NCBI GenBank assembly: GCA_037157565.1
Contig: JAZHRO010000073.1
Coordinates: 15,878,501-15,942,500 of the forward strand
Direction of reading: 5' to 3'
DNA: 64,000 nucleotides
Source of the DNA: Thalassia testudinum
Taxonomy: Eukaryota > Streptophyta > Magnoliopsida > Alismatales > Hydrocharitaceae
Shown in pieces: positions 9,641 through 20,830 of this stretch. The translations under genes were made by a program, and so were the position numbers. The notes beneath the pieces were generated by a model that was not told the origin of the DNA, did not search any database, and saw nothing but the letters and a program-made list of their open reading frames with translations. Position 1 is the stretch's first letter. Each line of letters starts with the position of its first letter.

Positions 9641-12282
9641 TGTTCGTGTGATATCATCGTTGTTTAAGATATACATTGTAGTATAGTTGACAAGATCGCT
9701 CAAAACATTTAAATTTGTAAACTCAGAATCACAAGTGAAGTCCAAAGTCGTTCGTAGGGAGCAATTGTGCAATTCAATTCACCAATCACAATTTAACAAG
9801 AAATATATATGCAATTGAAATCAATAAAATGCTCAGAATGATATTTCAATGAAGAATGGAGCATCAGTGCAAAAAGATTGGGTTAAAATGGTGATTTGAA
9901 TCACCAAATTAACTCTCAATGTTAAGCTTTTAATCTATTCAAATATTTCAACAGTAAACCATAATCAATAATCCACATCAGTCAAGTACTCAAATGTTCC
10001 AACAGTAACCAGCAGAATGCCTCAGACGTCAACCAAAGGCTTTAGACACCTTATCAAAAGGGGTTCAACACCACAGAAGAAGCACAAGGGCTTCTTCTGT
10101 CTCAAGAGCCTCAGAAGAACACAGTAGCAGCACCAACATAGGCTCAAGGGCCTCACACAAAGCCCGCATAGGCTAAGTGTTGAGAGAGGGATAGGGCTCA
10201 AATCTGAAGGCAGCAAAACCCGCCCCCTCTCTCTGATTCTCTTTCCTCTCTTTCCAACTCAGAACAGATCAGACTCAAGTAGCTAGATCAGGCCAAACCC
10301 ACGTGGTGTTACCACAAGTGAGGGCATGCATATGCGCGTGCGTGAGCGGAGACCTCACCCCCTGTGCGTGCTGAGGCAACGAGACGTAGGTACTTTTTCC
10401 CTTTATGCGCCTTCGCTGCCTCGTTCCCTCACATTATGGGACTAATCCCACAAGGCTTCTTCGCGCACGAGCTGCAGGAGGTGAAGGCTCCAATTGAGGT
10501 CTAACGAGTGCTTGGTTACTTCAATTGACGACCTGGGATGCTCCTTGGAGCTGGGCCACAACACCTGGGACTATCTACGCGGAAGAACTCAGCTTGAAGG
10601 CGTTAGACAGAGATGGAGAAGGTGATGGTGGTGATGGAGCTCTAGCGAGCACCTGCAGAAGAAAATACAACCTTGTGGCCTAGTTAAACACATCCAAAAG
10701 CTTCATGACAACTTGGTGAAGGTGCTCGTGGTGGTTTCGTGGAGGTTGGAAGCCGGTGGACCTCTGTCGAGGTCGGAGAGGTAGTGCAGCAGGGGATGTG
10801 TTCGATAATGGGAGTGAGGGACTAATAAACCCAAATAGGTTTGGGCTTTTGGTCAATGAAGAGCGACGAAGGTGTAGGTGGTCGTGGTGTGTGTTTTTGT
10901 GTGGTGTAGCGTTGGAACAGGCTCACTGGAGCCCTTGCCAGAGGCAGAGAGGATGGAGTGGGTAAGATTGGTTGGTCGGTCGAAATAGGGAAAGAGAGAT
11001 AGAAAGATTTAGGAAGGAGAGAGGAAGAGAGAGAGAGACTTAGAGAGGGAGATAGTGGGCGAAGGTGACCAGCTATGATAGGTTGGAGCCGGAGAAGGTG
11101 ATGAAGTCCGATGAGGTTGCAACGATGATGAAGAGGTGGAGAGTAGTCCCTCTTTGGTCGGAGAGATGCAAAAGACAAGAAGGAAGGCAGAGGGCTGTCC
11201 GATTTGATGGTTGGACGGTCGGATGAGGAGGGTGGAGAGGGTCATCGAAGACGAGGTTGTGGGTGACTAGAGGAGGAAGAGGGGATTTCTCGGTCAAAAA
11301 CTCGCTAGGGTGCAAGGCCTTGCGAGGGGGGACATTTTAAAGGTCTCAAGGCATACTCTAGACATGGGAAGAAGCTCGTCGAGCTCTAATTCTCAAGGAG
11401 GAAACTCCCTAAAATTTCGAGTGTTCGCATGGGCTTCTTGATGCAAATCAAGGTCCTAAATGTGGTTCAGATGATTGGAGATCTTCTTAGGAATCTTCCT
11501 TCCAAATTTTGAGGGATTTGGCTGAGTATCGAGCGAGAAAACCTCACTTGAATCTCGACAGAGGAGCTCCATTCACACTAATGGTGGCAGGGACCGTTTT
11601 GAAGAGAACAATGTGAAGTTAGCGGTCTAAATGTAAATATTTCAAAAGTTAGGGGCTTAATTGAGAGGAATAGAGTTTAAATGGACTAAAATGCAAACTA
11701 GGTCAAGATGGACTCTGATTGGGGCTAAATTTTGGTATAAACCTAATTTAGACCCAAGGAATCTGATGGTGAGTCAAATTTTAGTTTTGACCACGTTTGA
11801 CTAAGCAATTTGCGTAGAAACCCAATTAGGGCAGAACTCTATATGTGACTCTATTTATGGTTAAAATAGGTTCAAATGGTCAAATCAAGGATACCAAATC
11901 TCAAGGAATATTTTTATATGAATTTTAGGAGGTTTAGATGAATTTTATCCTGACAAAAACCTTTGTAATTTAACCGGGTCTGAAATTAAGGTTTTGAGTG
12001 TTGTATTGGTTCTCGAAATGTGTGAAACCCCGTTTATATCTGAATGGACCCCCTTATTAGATTTTAATTCTCAATTGAACTTCAGTTTTACCCCTAAAAA
12101 ATCCCTTGGTTATTCTATGTTCATGATATCCTGTTAAAATTACATAATTAATCCTAACTTCCTAATCTCTTCTTAAAACAGAATGAAGTGGAGTTATAAC
12201 CCTCAAATGGCTATGTAGGAGCATTTAACTTTCAATCCTGACTAAAAGTGTCTAGTTAAGGCCTATGATGGTGTTCCCATCA
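9641..12282 (-). repeat. 5' LTR of element A (C family)
   Basis: About 2642 bp, read on the minus strand. It starts with a TGATGG/CCATCA hairpin (12266-12282) and ends in CA at 9641-9642, followed after a short spacer by the remains of the primer binding site. The first hundreds of bases are clearly related to the LTRs at 7197, 13942 and 41593, for example a shared block reading AAATTCATATAAAAATA (plus coordinates about 11909-11926). U5 holds a complement of the tRNA-Asp 5' region at 9676-9687. The ORFs in it are shadows. Confidence 0.8.
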
Positions 12283-13941
12283 CACTGCACTGCCTTCAAC
12301 TACCAAGAGCCTAGGTTAGAGTTACTCTGCTAGTAGGAGGGTCACCAGGAGTGGGTTTGTGTGTTCTGCCAAGTTTGTCAGTGTAGAGAATAGCTTTGTG
12401 GCTGCCTGGCTAATAGAGCCTCTCTCACCCCATTGAAGGGTAGGGAAAGTGTTATGAGGCTTCCCCTCGGAGGGAGCAATTTGTCGACTTGGAGCGACAT
12501 TGACCCTGAAAATGACCTTAACCTCCCCACCCGTTGATTTCGGTGGAGGGAAGTGGGTTTTTTGGGGTAGCGCGTCTCTTACCGCTAGGACTTATCAGTG
12601 ATATTCTATAAGGGGAAGCCATGGGACACCATTTTCTCAATTTGATGAGCTTTAAATTCATTCAACTCCTGGTCAACCATGAAGACCATATTAACCCCTC
12701 AAAGTTGTTGAAGATTCTCCTTATGATATTCCTCCAGACCCTCCATGGGTCTCTTGACCTTCATTTCATTTAACGAAATGGGCCAAGTTTTTGTGTCGGA
12801 TATGAGACTCAATCTAGTCACGCAGATCCTGGGAATCCTTTGTAGCGTGTCCTTGTGCCTGGTGATATTTGCAGTATGGCTCAGTGTCGACCTTCTTTTT
12901 AAGAGGCTTTGCCGGGGGTAGGAGGTCCTTGTCGGTGGACCATACGTCCACCAACACATCCACCTGATTTATGGCTAGGGGAGTGTATTCTTCAAAGAAG
13001 TCCCACCTGGGCTAGTGGGGTCCATTGTTTCAGCCCTTGTTAGTCTTTCCCCCCTTTGATCATGGAAGTTTGCCCTCCGTTTGTTGAAGGGATTGCTTCT
13101 GCGAATGGATATAGAGGCTGGTTCACCCAAGACTCTTTTCCTCAGCAAATTAGAGGTCATGTCTATATCTATCTGCCAACTAGCTATGGGAGCTTAAATA
13201 GTTGTCCTGTTCCACGAACCTCGTAGCTCGATCCCATAATTCCACCATGTCTCTAGGAGAAATAATCAATATTGTACCAAAACCTCTATGTCAGGAGACT
13301 TGACTTGAAGTACTGGGGGCAATGGCATTGTAGGGCCTTTTGCATGTGAAATACTGAACCTTAAACCAGTCTAGATACGATCGGAAAGACTTAGCTTTCT
13401 ACTGCCCGATCTCCATCAACCTTTCCAAGTTATCTCTATCCCGTTACTATCCTGCAAAATACTGGCAGAATTTATCTACCAATTCCTGGAAGCAGACGAT
13501 TTGTCTTGCCGATAGCTCGTTGAACCATTCGTAAGCTATGCCAAAGAGATATGACAGGAACACTCACCAGAGCACCCTCTTAGGATAGCCGTGAACGAGC
13601 ATCATCTGGCAGTAGCTCCCCACAAAGCTATTAGGGTCCACCATTCTATCATATGGGCCATAATGGGCTGCTTGAATTTCTCCAACAAAGGTGCAGTCAT
13701 TACCTCCTCCATGAAGGGGTAGGTACTAACATAGGCCCATGGGTGTATACCTCTCATCACCTAGGTAACCTGACGGATGATCCTGGGCAGTGAGCCTCCT
13801 CCTCTAATCACCATGGGGTGAACCCTAAACTGCTCCCTTGACTCTTGCGAAAATGGAGGGGGAGGTTTAGGTGGGCTAGGTGGAACTTCACCTTTCTGGC
13901 TACTTAGCTTACGTTTTAGCTTCTCAAGCTGCTTACACAGG
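12283..13941 (-). pseudogene. gag of element D, main part
   Basis: Resumes at the C2 insertion: a coiled segment, a proline-rich region (PPSPPKPPPPF), then the capsid domain with FMEEVMTAPLLEKFKQP, SYLDWFKVQYFTCK and FVEQDNYLS, and a degenerate zinc knuckle PYCKYHQAQGHATKDS near 12870 in which the last Cys is Ser. Short minus-strand frames at 12699-12959 and 12975-13160 are out-of-frame shadows. It is cut at 12283 by the 5' LTR of element A. The frame is broken by several stops. Confidence 0.75.
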
Positions 13942-15928
13942 TGATAGGAACACCATCATGAGGACTAACTAGCCACATTTAGTTAGGTTTTATTGTTAAA
14001 AGCTCTGACCTAATCTTTTCTTTTTTTTTGAAACTCCATATGAGCGTCGTAACTACATATTATTCTGATTTGAGAGAAGAATGGGAAACCAGGGTTAATT
14101 ATGTAATTTTAACAACACATCAAAAACACAGATTAACCATAGGGTTACTCAAGGGTTAAATGAAAGTCAAATAAGCTCAAAAGTCCAAAACATGGGTTAA
14201 CACTGACAGAAATAGGATTTCACACATTTTGAGGACCACAACAATACACAAAATCCTAATTATTAACTTTCTTAAATTAAAGGGGTTCTGGTTAGGATAA
14301 AATTTTTCTAAAACTCCTAAAATTCATATAAAAATATTTTAAGAGATTTGGCACCCTTTATTTGACTATCTGAACCTATTTTAACCTAGAATAGAGTTTT
14401 AAACAAGATTTTACCTTAACTTGGGCTTCTCTGCAATTTACCTGGTCAAACATGGTCAAAACTTAAATCCAATTTCACCATTAGATTCCTTGGGTCCAAA
14501 TTAGGCTAAGGCAAAAATTTGGACCCAATCAGAGTCTATCTTGACCTAGTTTTTTTTTTAGTCCCTAAAATCTCTATTTATCACAATCAAACCCCTAACT
14601 TTAAGTTTCTTTTAAAAAGGCCCTATCTTTCTTGTCTTCCTCATGTATAGGTCCCTGCTACCATTGATGAGTTAACTAACCCACAATCAACTTTGCCAAA
14701 CCAAAACCTCATCAAATCAACTCCCAATCCCACCAAATTTGGTGAGATTGGTGTTCACATTATGTGGAATCAATTGATCAGGACCTTGGATCCTAATTCG
14801 CATCTTAGAGCTCAGGTGAAGATCTTGAAATCAACCATGAAACCCAAATCAAATCACATGATTCTTCCTGATTGAGGCACATTCAAGCTCTATATAAGCT
14901 CACGCATCTCCTAGCGACTTCCAGAGTCGATTTCTGACAGAAAACTCCTCTCCCTCTCCTCCTCCGACCAGCTCCATAATCGGCTCCAATGACCTCCTTT
15001 GTCTACCTCCTTCGTCCGTCCAACAATTGATTGTGCAGCAATCATAGGTCTTAATTGACCTAAATTAGGCTAGAACTAAGCATAAGTTAGGGTAATTCAT
15101 GAATGCATAAGCATTATCTGCATCTTTACTGCTTTACTTTAGCTATGCATAAAATAATGTTATAATGTGCTGATTAAGTGCATTATGTTGATTGCAGGCA
15201 ATAAGCTAATCAGGAGCAAGATCTAGAGCTAAATCTGGAGTAGGATCTGAAGCTGGATCAGGAATAACAGGTGTTAAAGCAGAGCTGGAGCAGAAGACTT
15301 AGATTAGATGTAGGAATAATGATGTAAAGGAGTTAAGGTTTGCTATTCTATTAAGTAGGAATAAAGCAGTAAAATGTGAAGTGCTTAAGTCCATCCTAGC
15401 CCTAGGATAGCCAAAAGACTTCCCCAAGCCTTAGCCACCCTTAGATTAGGTCACCGCACCCTAAGAAACCTTAAAACCCCAATTCCAACCTTTATCTAGA
15501 CATCCAGATGAATTATAGGACGTCCAAAACCCTTAGCCAATTCCCGCACATCTTAAACCCACTTCTGCAATGTTATTGGACGTCCAGACACTTGGTCAGA
15601 CGTCCAATTTCTACAGAATACCCAAGACAGAACCTTGAATTCTTCCTGACTCTGATTGGACGTCCAGACAATAAGTCTGGACTTCTGATTTTTGAGTATA
15701 AGATGCCTGACACTATTATTAGATGTCTGAAACTGCTCTCCAATTCCTGTTTTGAGATTCAAGTCTTGATCTTGGATCTCTAGGTCCCTAAACCCAATTC
15801 CAACCCCATAGGAACCCAAATTAAAGTGTCCTAACCCTAGTACATCACCTCTAGACCTCTCTAAGGACCTAATTAGGACCTCACTAGACCTAATTGACTT
15901 GGATCTTAGTCAATTCCATCAGCCTATT

Positions 15929-15953
15929 CAATTGGACTCATTGAGTCCAATTG
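15929..15953. repeat. 25-base palindrome in U3 of B
   Basis: Arms CAATTGGACTCA (15929-15940) and TGAGTCCAATTG (15942-15953) around a single T; pairing is perfect. The same palindrome is present in the 3' LTR (about 27627-27651). Related but imperfect AATTGGAC/GTCCAATT words occur nearby and in LTR B2. Confidence 0.8.
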
Positions 15954-16376
15954 AGTTCTGATCTCAGCACACACTATCCAATTGGAATCAGTGAGAGTCC
16001 AATTTACTTAGACCTGACTTAATTGAGTTATTTTACTCTCAATTAAGTTTCCACACACTCGATTAAACTTTTATTAAGTTTAATCGCACTTTACCTTAGT
16101 GGATTACGGTTTGTAACCCTAAATTGAGACCTACCTTGACCTAAACCTACTAGAACCTAACCTAATCAACCTAGCCACCTAAGTTTCAACAGACACACAC
16201 CATCCACACGAAGAATACCTAGCCTAGAGTTCTCTAGAACTCTCTACCATGTGTTATTGCCTTGGTTGCTAAAATTAACAACCAAGAGCCATTCAATTTT
16301 AGATCACCATTTGGTGGATCTAAAAACCACCATCCATCCTCTCTCTCTCTCTCTCCCAAGAGCTCCCACCATAGGC

Positions 16377-16408
16377 CTCTCTAGAGAATTCCATAATTCT
16401 CTAGAGAG
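16377..16408. repeat. 14 bp perfect hairpin upstream of TATA, 5' LTR of B
   Basis: Arms CTCTCTAGAGAATT (16377-16390) and AATTCTCTAGAGAG (16395-16408) with loop CCAT. It is repeated exactly in the 3' LTR (28076-28107). In LTR B2 the equivalent is a 26 bp perfect palindrome (1401-1426). It lies 3 bases from the TATA hairpin. Confidence 0.85.
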
Positions 16409-16411
16409 CTT

Positions 16412-16439
16412 CCCTTAGGTCTATAAAAAGACCTAAGGG
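16412..16439 (+). promoter_or_regulatory. TATA box as the loop of a 10 bp hairpin, 5' LTR of B
   Basis: Arm CCCTTAGGTC (16412-16421), loop TATAAAAA (16422-16429), arm GACCTAAGGG (16430-16439); the arms pair perfectly. The loop is a good plant TATA box and, by position two-thirds into the LTR, probably the core promoter that starts R. The structure could extrude as a cruciform, or fold in read-through RNA. The 3' LTR copy (28111-28138) is identical. Confidence 0.7.
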
Positions 16440-17279
16440 GTGGCCATTTGCACCCATTCACTTCCTTGGCACCCATCCGCTTTTTGGCCATACTTGCTTG
16501 GCTCCATCCACCTCCACTTAGGCTAGCCACCACCATCCCTTAGGCTAGCCACCACCATCTCCACTCCATCTCCATGAGTTGAGAACCACCATGAAGGACA
16601 CCATGCCAGGATGCTGGATCACTCCTCCAACCTCTCTCCAAGGGTCGGCCTAAGCTCCATTGGTCGCCCTTCTTTGTCCTCTCCACCACTCCAAGGCCAT
16701 CGGAGCCTACCTCCGAATGCCCTCACTTCTGATAGATTAGTAGCTAGCTCTTTACATTTACTGCTTTTATTTACTACTTAGTAGTGTAGCCCTTATTCTC
16801 CCCCAATGATGCATGTAAAATCCCCCCGTAGATTCTTGTATGCGATTATTTTTTGATAGCTAGCTTTACATTTTCAAGCATTCATGTGCAAGCTTTCCTC
16901 TACAAGTTCATGTTGCAAACACTCTCCAAATGAATGAATGAAAAATATATTTTATATATATATATGTCCATGTGTTGAGAATCACCATGAGCTCATTGCA
17001 ATATCTTTTGTGTGATTAATGTTGCCTGTTTTCAATTCCTCATATATTTGGAACTAAGCATGTCATACTTCAATACGTAATAATCATAAACCGGAGTGTG
17101 ATTTTAAACAGAGTAGAGCGATAAAAGATCAAATTCAAAAGTAAAGCAAACGCCTCCCAAAGACGAACGATCGGGACTCAAAGTCTCATTATCTTTTATT
17201 AAATATCTTTGTTTGATCGTATTCCGTACTATACTACGACGTTTTCCTATCAAAACGCGCTCTACGACTATCAAACAAA

Positions 17280-17297
17280 TGGCGCTGTTGCCGGGGA
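17280..17297 (+). other. Primer binding site of B (tRNA-Asp)
   Basis: TGGCGCTGTTGCCGGGGA, two bases after the LTR end. From the known sequence of plant tRNA-Asp(GUC), whose 3' end reads TCCCCGGCAACGGCGCCA, this is an 18-base complement with one difference (T for C at position 7). tRNA-Asp is the usual primer of Athila elements. Confidence 0.92.
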
Positions 17298-18841
17298 GGC
17301 AACATCATTTTCTTTAATTTCGATCTTTTAAACCATCACTAACAATTTTGCCTCTACTTTATTTCTGGATGTGCAGGAAAAATGGAAAAGAACGGGATCT
17401 ACACAAACAACGACCGTGGAAAAGAAATCCAGGTGCACATTATCTTCTCTTAGATTAGGTTTTCATTTGAACCCTTGGAGTAGATTTACTTTCTACAATT
17501 TCTTTTGAAAAGAAACATATATATATTTATTCATTTTGGTGAAAAAAAAATCAAAAAAATCAAAAAAATCTAAAGTAGGTTTCTTTTTGAACCCTAGGTG
17601 GTTTGAAAAAAAAAGCAAATATATATATATTGAAATCCCTTAAAGAAAAAAAATTCCTTTTTTAAGAAAAAAAAATGTGCAAAAGTTTTTGAAAAAGAAA
17701 AAACATTTTCTGGTGGAAAGCTTGGATTTCAAACCGAAAACCTTCTTTAAAAGCTTTTCCACCATTCTTTAATTTTCGGCCAAATTTCAAAGTCTGATTT
17801 CAAAATTCGATTACTGAAAAATTAGTAAGCAAAAAATTCTAAAATTTGGACCAAGCCTTCATTTTTAAACCATCTTTCAAATGCCACCATTATTTTGAAA
17901 AGATTCCAAGCATAAAATTTTTAAAAATTCATGAAGTGCACAGGGTTAGACTGACCGAGATCCGAGATTTTTAAATTTCAAAAAGTAATTCCGAGCAATC
18001 TGCGAATCTATTTTGACTAAAAATGGTGGGGTTTGAAAGCTTATCTCTTTGAATTTATTTTCTATTTTTTTCCCAAATTTTTTATGGTCATTTGATACTG
18101 TTTCAAAGCACAAAACCAACCAGGTGTCAAAATTCCATATTTGACCGCCTGACATTCAAAAATTCCTAAAAATTCAGTTGAAACGGTAAAAATTCCAAAA
18201 AAATATTCTCTGGAAAGATAGTTGAAAAATTAATCTACTCACCAAATTTCAAGTTAATTGGATTCCAATTGTTATTAGAGAACGAATTTTACTTTTGTGG
18301 TTTGCTGAAACAGAACAAAACCGTAGAAGTGCATGAACCTAAGGGTTAAAACTTTAGGGTTACAACTTAGAGACCACACTTGGGCTAACCTAGACTTAAT
18401 CAAGTCTAGTACTTAGCCGGTGAGCTTGGTCACCTTGTGGGTCACTCACCAAGAGAAAACCCCATTGAAGAAAATGGGCTAAAACAAATTTTAAAACACG
18501 AAATAAAACCCGAATTTGTTGTCGTACTACTGGGTGGTTTCAACCTCTTGGCTGGGTTAGTGAAGAGGTGAGAATCGCTTTTAGTTGGTTGTATGACGAA
18601 TTTCTTCAGGAATTAAAATCTAAAACGAAAAATCTAGTCATCTGATCCATAAGGACCACTTGATTGACAGGGCCTTAGCCTTGTCCAACTTGGCTACACC
18701 AACCCAGGGGTTGGGTGATGTATGCAAGGAAGGAGGTCACTTAGACCTCACATGGTTGGACCTTGGGAGCCACTCCCAAGGAGGTGAGTCACCTCGCCAA
18801 GACCATCCTCTCCCCCCACTTCTTCTACTCCCAGAGCCACC
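17298..18841 (+). other. Leader of element B
   Basis: About 1.5 kb, AT-rich, with A-runs around 17540-17720 and no supported gene. The first bases (GGCAACATCATTTTC) resemble the A leader. The short minus-strand frame at 17946-18155 has no recognisable content. The leader probably holds packaging and translation signals, none of which can be identified by eye. Confidence 0.6.
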
Positions 18842-20830
18842 ATGGCTAATCCTGGACCTGGACATAGACCGAGTCAGGATATCGAGAATCTGGACCCGAT
18901 GGCTTGTCTGGAAGCCCAGGTAGTCGAATCTGAGGAGCGACATCGGTAGAGCATGGATCGCATTCTGATGGCGCTTGACAGGATGCAGCACTCACTGTGA
19001 GGAGAACAACTGCGGGATTTCTACAACCCAGCCGCATAAATCGCCGCACCATTAGTCAAAATTCCTGCAGGCAAAGATGCATTTGAGCTCAAGCCCAATG
19101 TCATTGGGTTGATCAGCACTCACTTCTTTGGGAACTCAAGCGAAGATCCGTTCCAGCACCTTGAGGACCTGAGTCGACTCACTAAAACGATTCGACCTAG
19201 GAATATCTATCTTGGGATTGTTCTAATGAAGCTTTTCCCATTCTCTCTGAGGGACAAAGCTTCATATTGGCTCATGACCTTTGGGAAGCCTATTGGAACC
19301 TAGCTGGAATTACGACGTGAATTCCTGCAAAAGTTCTTCCCAATCGGTCGAACAAACGCGATGCGACGCGCAATCACAACTTTCTCCCTGGGAACTGGGG
19401 AGAAGTTGCATGAAGCTTGGGATAGATTTCACGACCTTCTCCGGAAATGCCCGCACCATGGTATACTCAGATGGCACCTGGCTCAGATCTTTTACCATGG
19501 GCTGGATGACACACATCGTTATCTGGCCGATGCATCTAGTGGCGGGAATTTCCTCGTGAAAGACGAGAACAACACATTTGAGCTGTTTGAATCTTTGGCG
19601 GAGAACTTGATGAATGCCACATCCATGAACTAGTTCCAGCGGCCTGGTCAGCAGTGGGTTGGTGTCCACTAGGCTCACACTGAGTCTATTCGAGGCAACA
19701 TGGATATCATTGTCAAGCAGCTGGATAGAATAAACCTAATTGAGAAGAAGATTGACCAGATTAGTCAGGATCAATCTGACTTGAACTCTGCCGCCTCAAG
19801 ACCCTCCTATGCACCCCGAGCCCCTCCTGCTCGAGTTAATCTACTCACTCGGGATGCATCTTCTCCTTATTTACAAGATCCCACATATCAGGATCCCATA
19901 AATAATCCCGATCTGGCACATTACGACCAAGGTTACGCACCACCCACTGATTATAATGTGTATCTCCTTGATGGATATATGTTTCAGACATCTTCGTTCT
20001 ACGAGGACATCAGCACTATCCAAGGATACGGGTGTAATAACCCATATTCAGAGACATATAACCTTAGTTGGTGCCAGCATCCGAACTTCTCTTGGTCTAG
20101 CAATTCACAGAGACCACATCAAGATCAACACTACCAGATCAAGAAATACGGGAATGCGCAAAACATGTACCCTAGGCAGCAGCCATTCCTATCCAGCAGC
20201 ACCAACCCTTCTCTTTATACCAGCCGCTGCACCAAGCTGCCAGCCACCCTCCAAAGCGGGCTGACCCTTTGGAGGCACTGAAAGAGGAGCTGCAAGAATC
20301 AATGAGGAAATCTACACAAGATAGCTTGCAGATTATGAAGGCAATGGCTGATCAAATACAGACCATATAGAACATGTAGAACCAGCTATTGCAGGAGCAT
20401 AGGACTCAGGGAGCCTTGCCCTCCCAACCTGTCCCGAATCCTCGATATGTGCAGAACCAAGGTACCCCTCCTAGGTTTTAGGCACCGTAGGGACAGGCAC
20501 ACACCATACTATAGGCGCCTCCTGCACCACCCGGTTACGCGTAAGGCCAACTACCTTTGCAAAACCCCGCATATTCTACACCCTCTGCTCCCCCACCACC
20601 TCATGGACAGCAAGCTGATGCACATGCTATCTCTTTGAGGAGTGGAAGGAAGACATTTGACCCACCACATAGGTAGGCGGGTCGTGATTTTTCCCACCCT
20701 TCACCACAGGCGAGTTCGACTCCTTCATCTCAGGAGCCATCTGCGGTAGATAAGGGTAAGAGGCCACTCAACCCTGAGATTCCCGTCCCTTTTCCTGAGG
20801 CTCTGACATGGAATGTAGCTCGAAAAAAGG
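18842..20830 (+). pseudogene. gag of element B
   Basis: Starts at ATG 18842 (MANPGPGHRPSQDIENLDP), the first ATG in frame with the capsid. Capsid core at about 19080-19630: AFELKPNVIGLISTHFFG, EDPFQHLEDLSRLT, LFPFSLRDKASYWL, FPIGRTNAMRRAITTFS, LHEAWDRFHDLLRKCPHHGI and LAQIFYHGLDD. A coiled segment follows (MDIIVKQLDRINLIEKKIDQ), then a Tyr/Gln/Pro-rich tail and the ISLRSGRKTFDPP motif. In-frame stops at about 18947, 18995, 19301 and 19631 and a frame change near 20200 break it. There is no zinc knuckle, as usual for Athila. Confidence 0.88.

Larger units (their letters stand above)
1..12282 (-). mobile_element. Athila-type Ty3/Gypsy element A, 3' part outside window
   Basis: Minus-strand Ty3/Gypsy retrotransposon read from its 5' LTR (start at 12282) through a leader, gag, protease and reverse transcriptase, which runs off the left edge of the window. 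The gag (PHHGVPKWEQVQSFYQGL), the DLGASINLIP-type protease and the RT motifs CNAPATF and MDDF with NLVLSWEKSHFMV are typical of the Athila lineage. It sits inside the gag of Tat element D; 12283-12287 (cactg) should be one copy of the target duplication, and the other copy lies outside. Two solo LTRs (489-2749 and 7197-9630) have landed in it. Many in-frame stops show that it is dead. Confidence 0.85.
15028..17277 (+). repeat. 5' LTR of element B
   Basis: 2250 bp, TG to CA. It starts with a TGATTGT/GCAATCA hairpin (15028-15044, one G:T pair). U3 contains an array of GGACGTCCAGAC-like words (15495-15735), a 25-base palindrome (15929-15953) and two adjacent hairpins ahead of the presumed transcription start (16377-16439). 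U5 has ACTATACTAC (17228-17237), complementary to the 5' part of tRNA-Asp. The tail is U-rich with poly-A-signal-like stretches. Confidence 0.92.

Noticed and set aside
12283..13160. Predicted minus-strand frames at 12699-12959 and 12975-13160 as genes
   Set aside because: They are shifted frames of the Tat gag of element D; the correct frame shows the knuckle-like PYCKYHQAQGHATKDS.
16340..16356. CT dinucleotide run as a promoter element
   Set aside because: A short simple repeat present in both LTRs of B with different lengths; nothing ties it to transcription.
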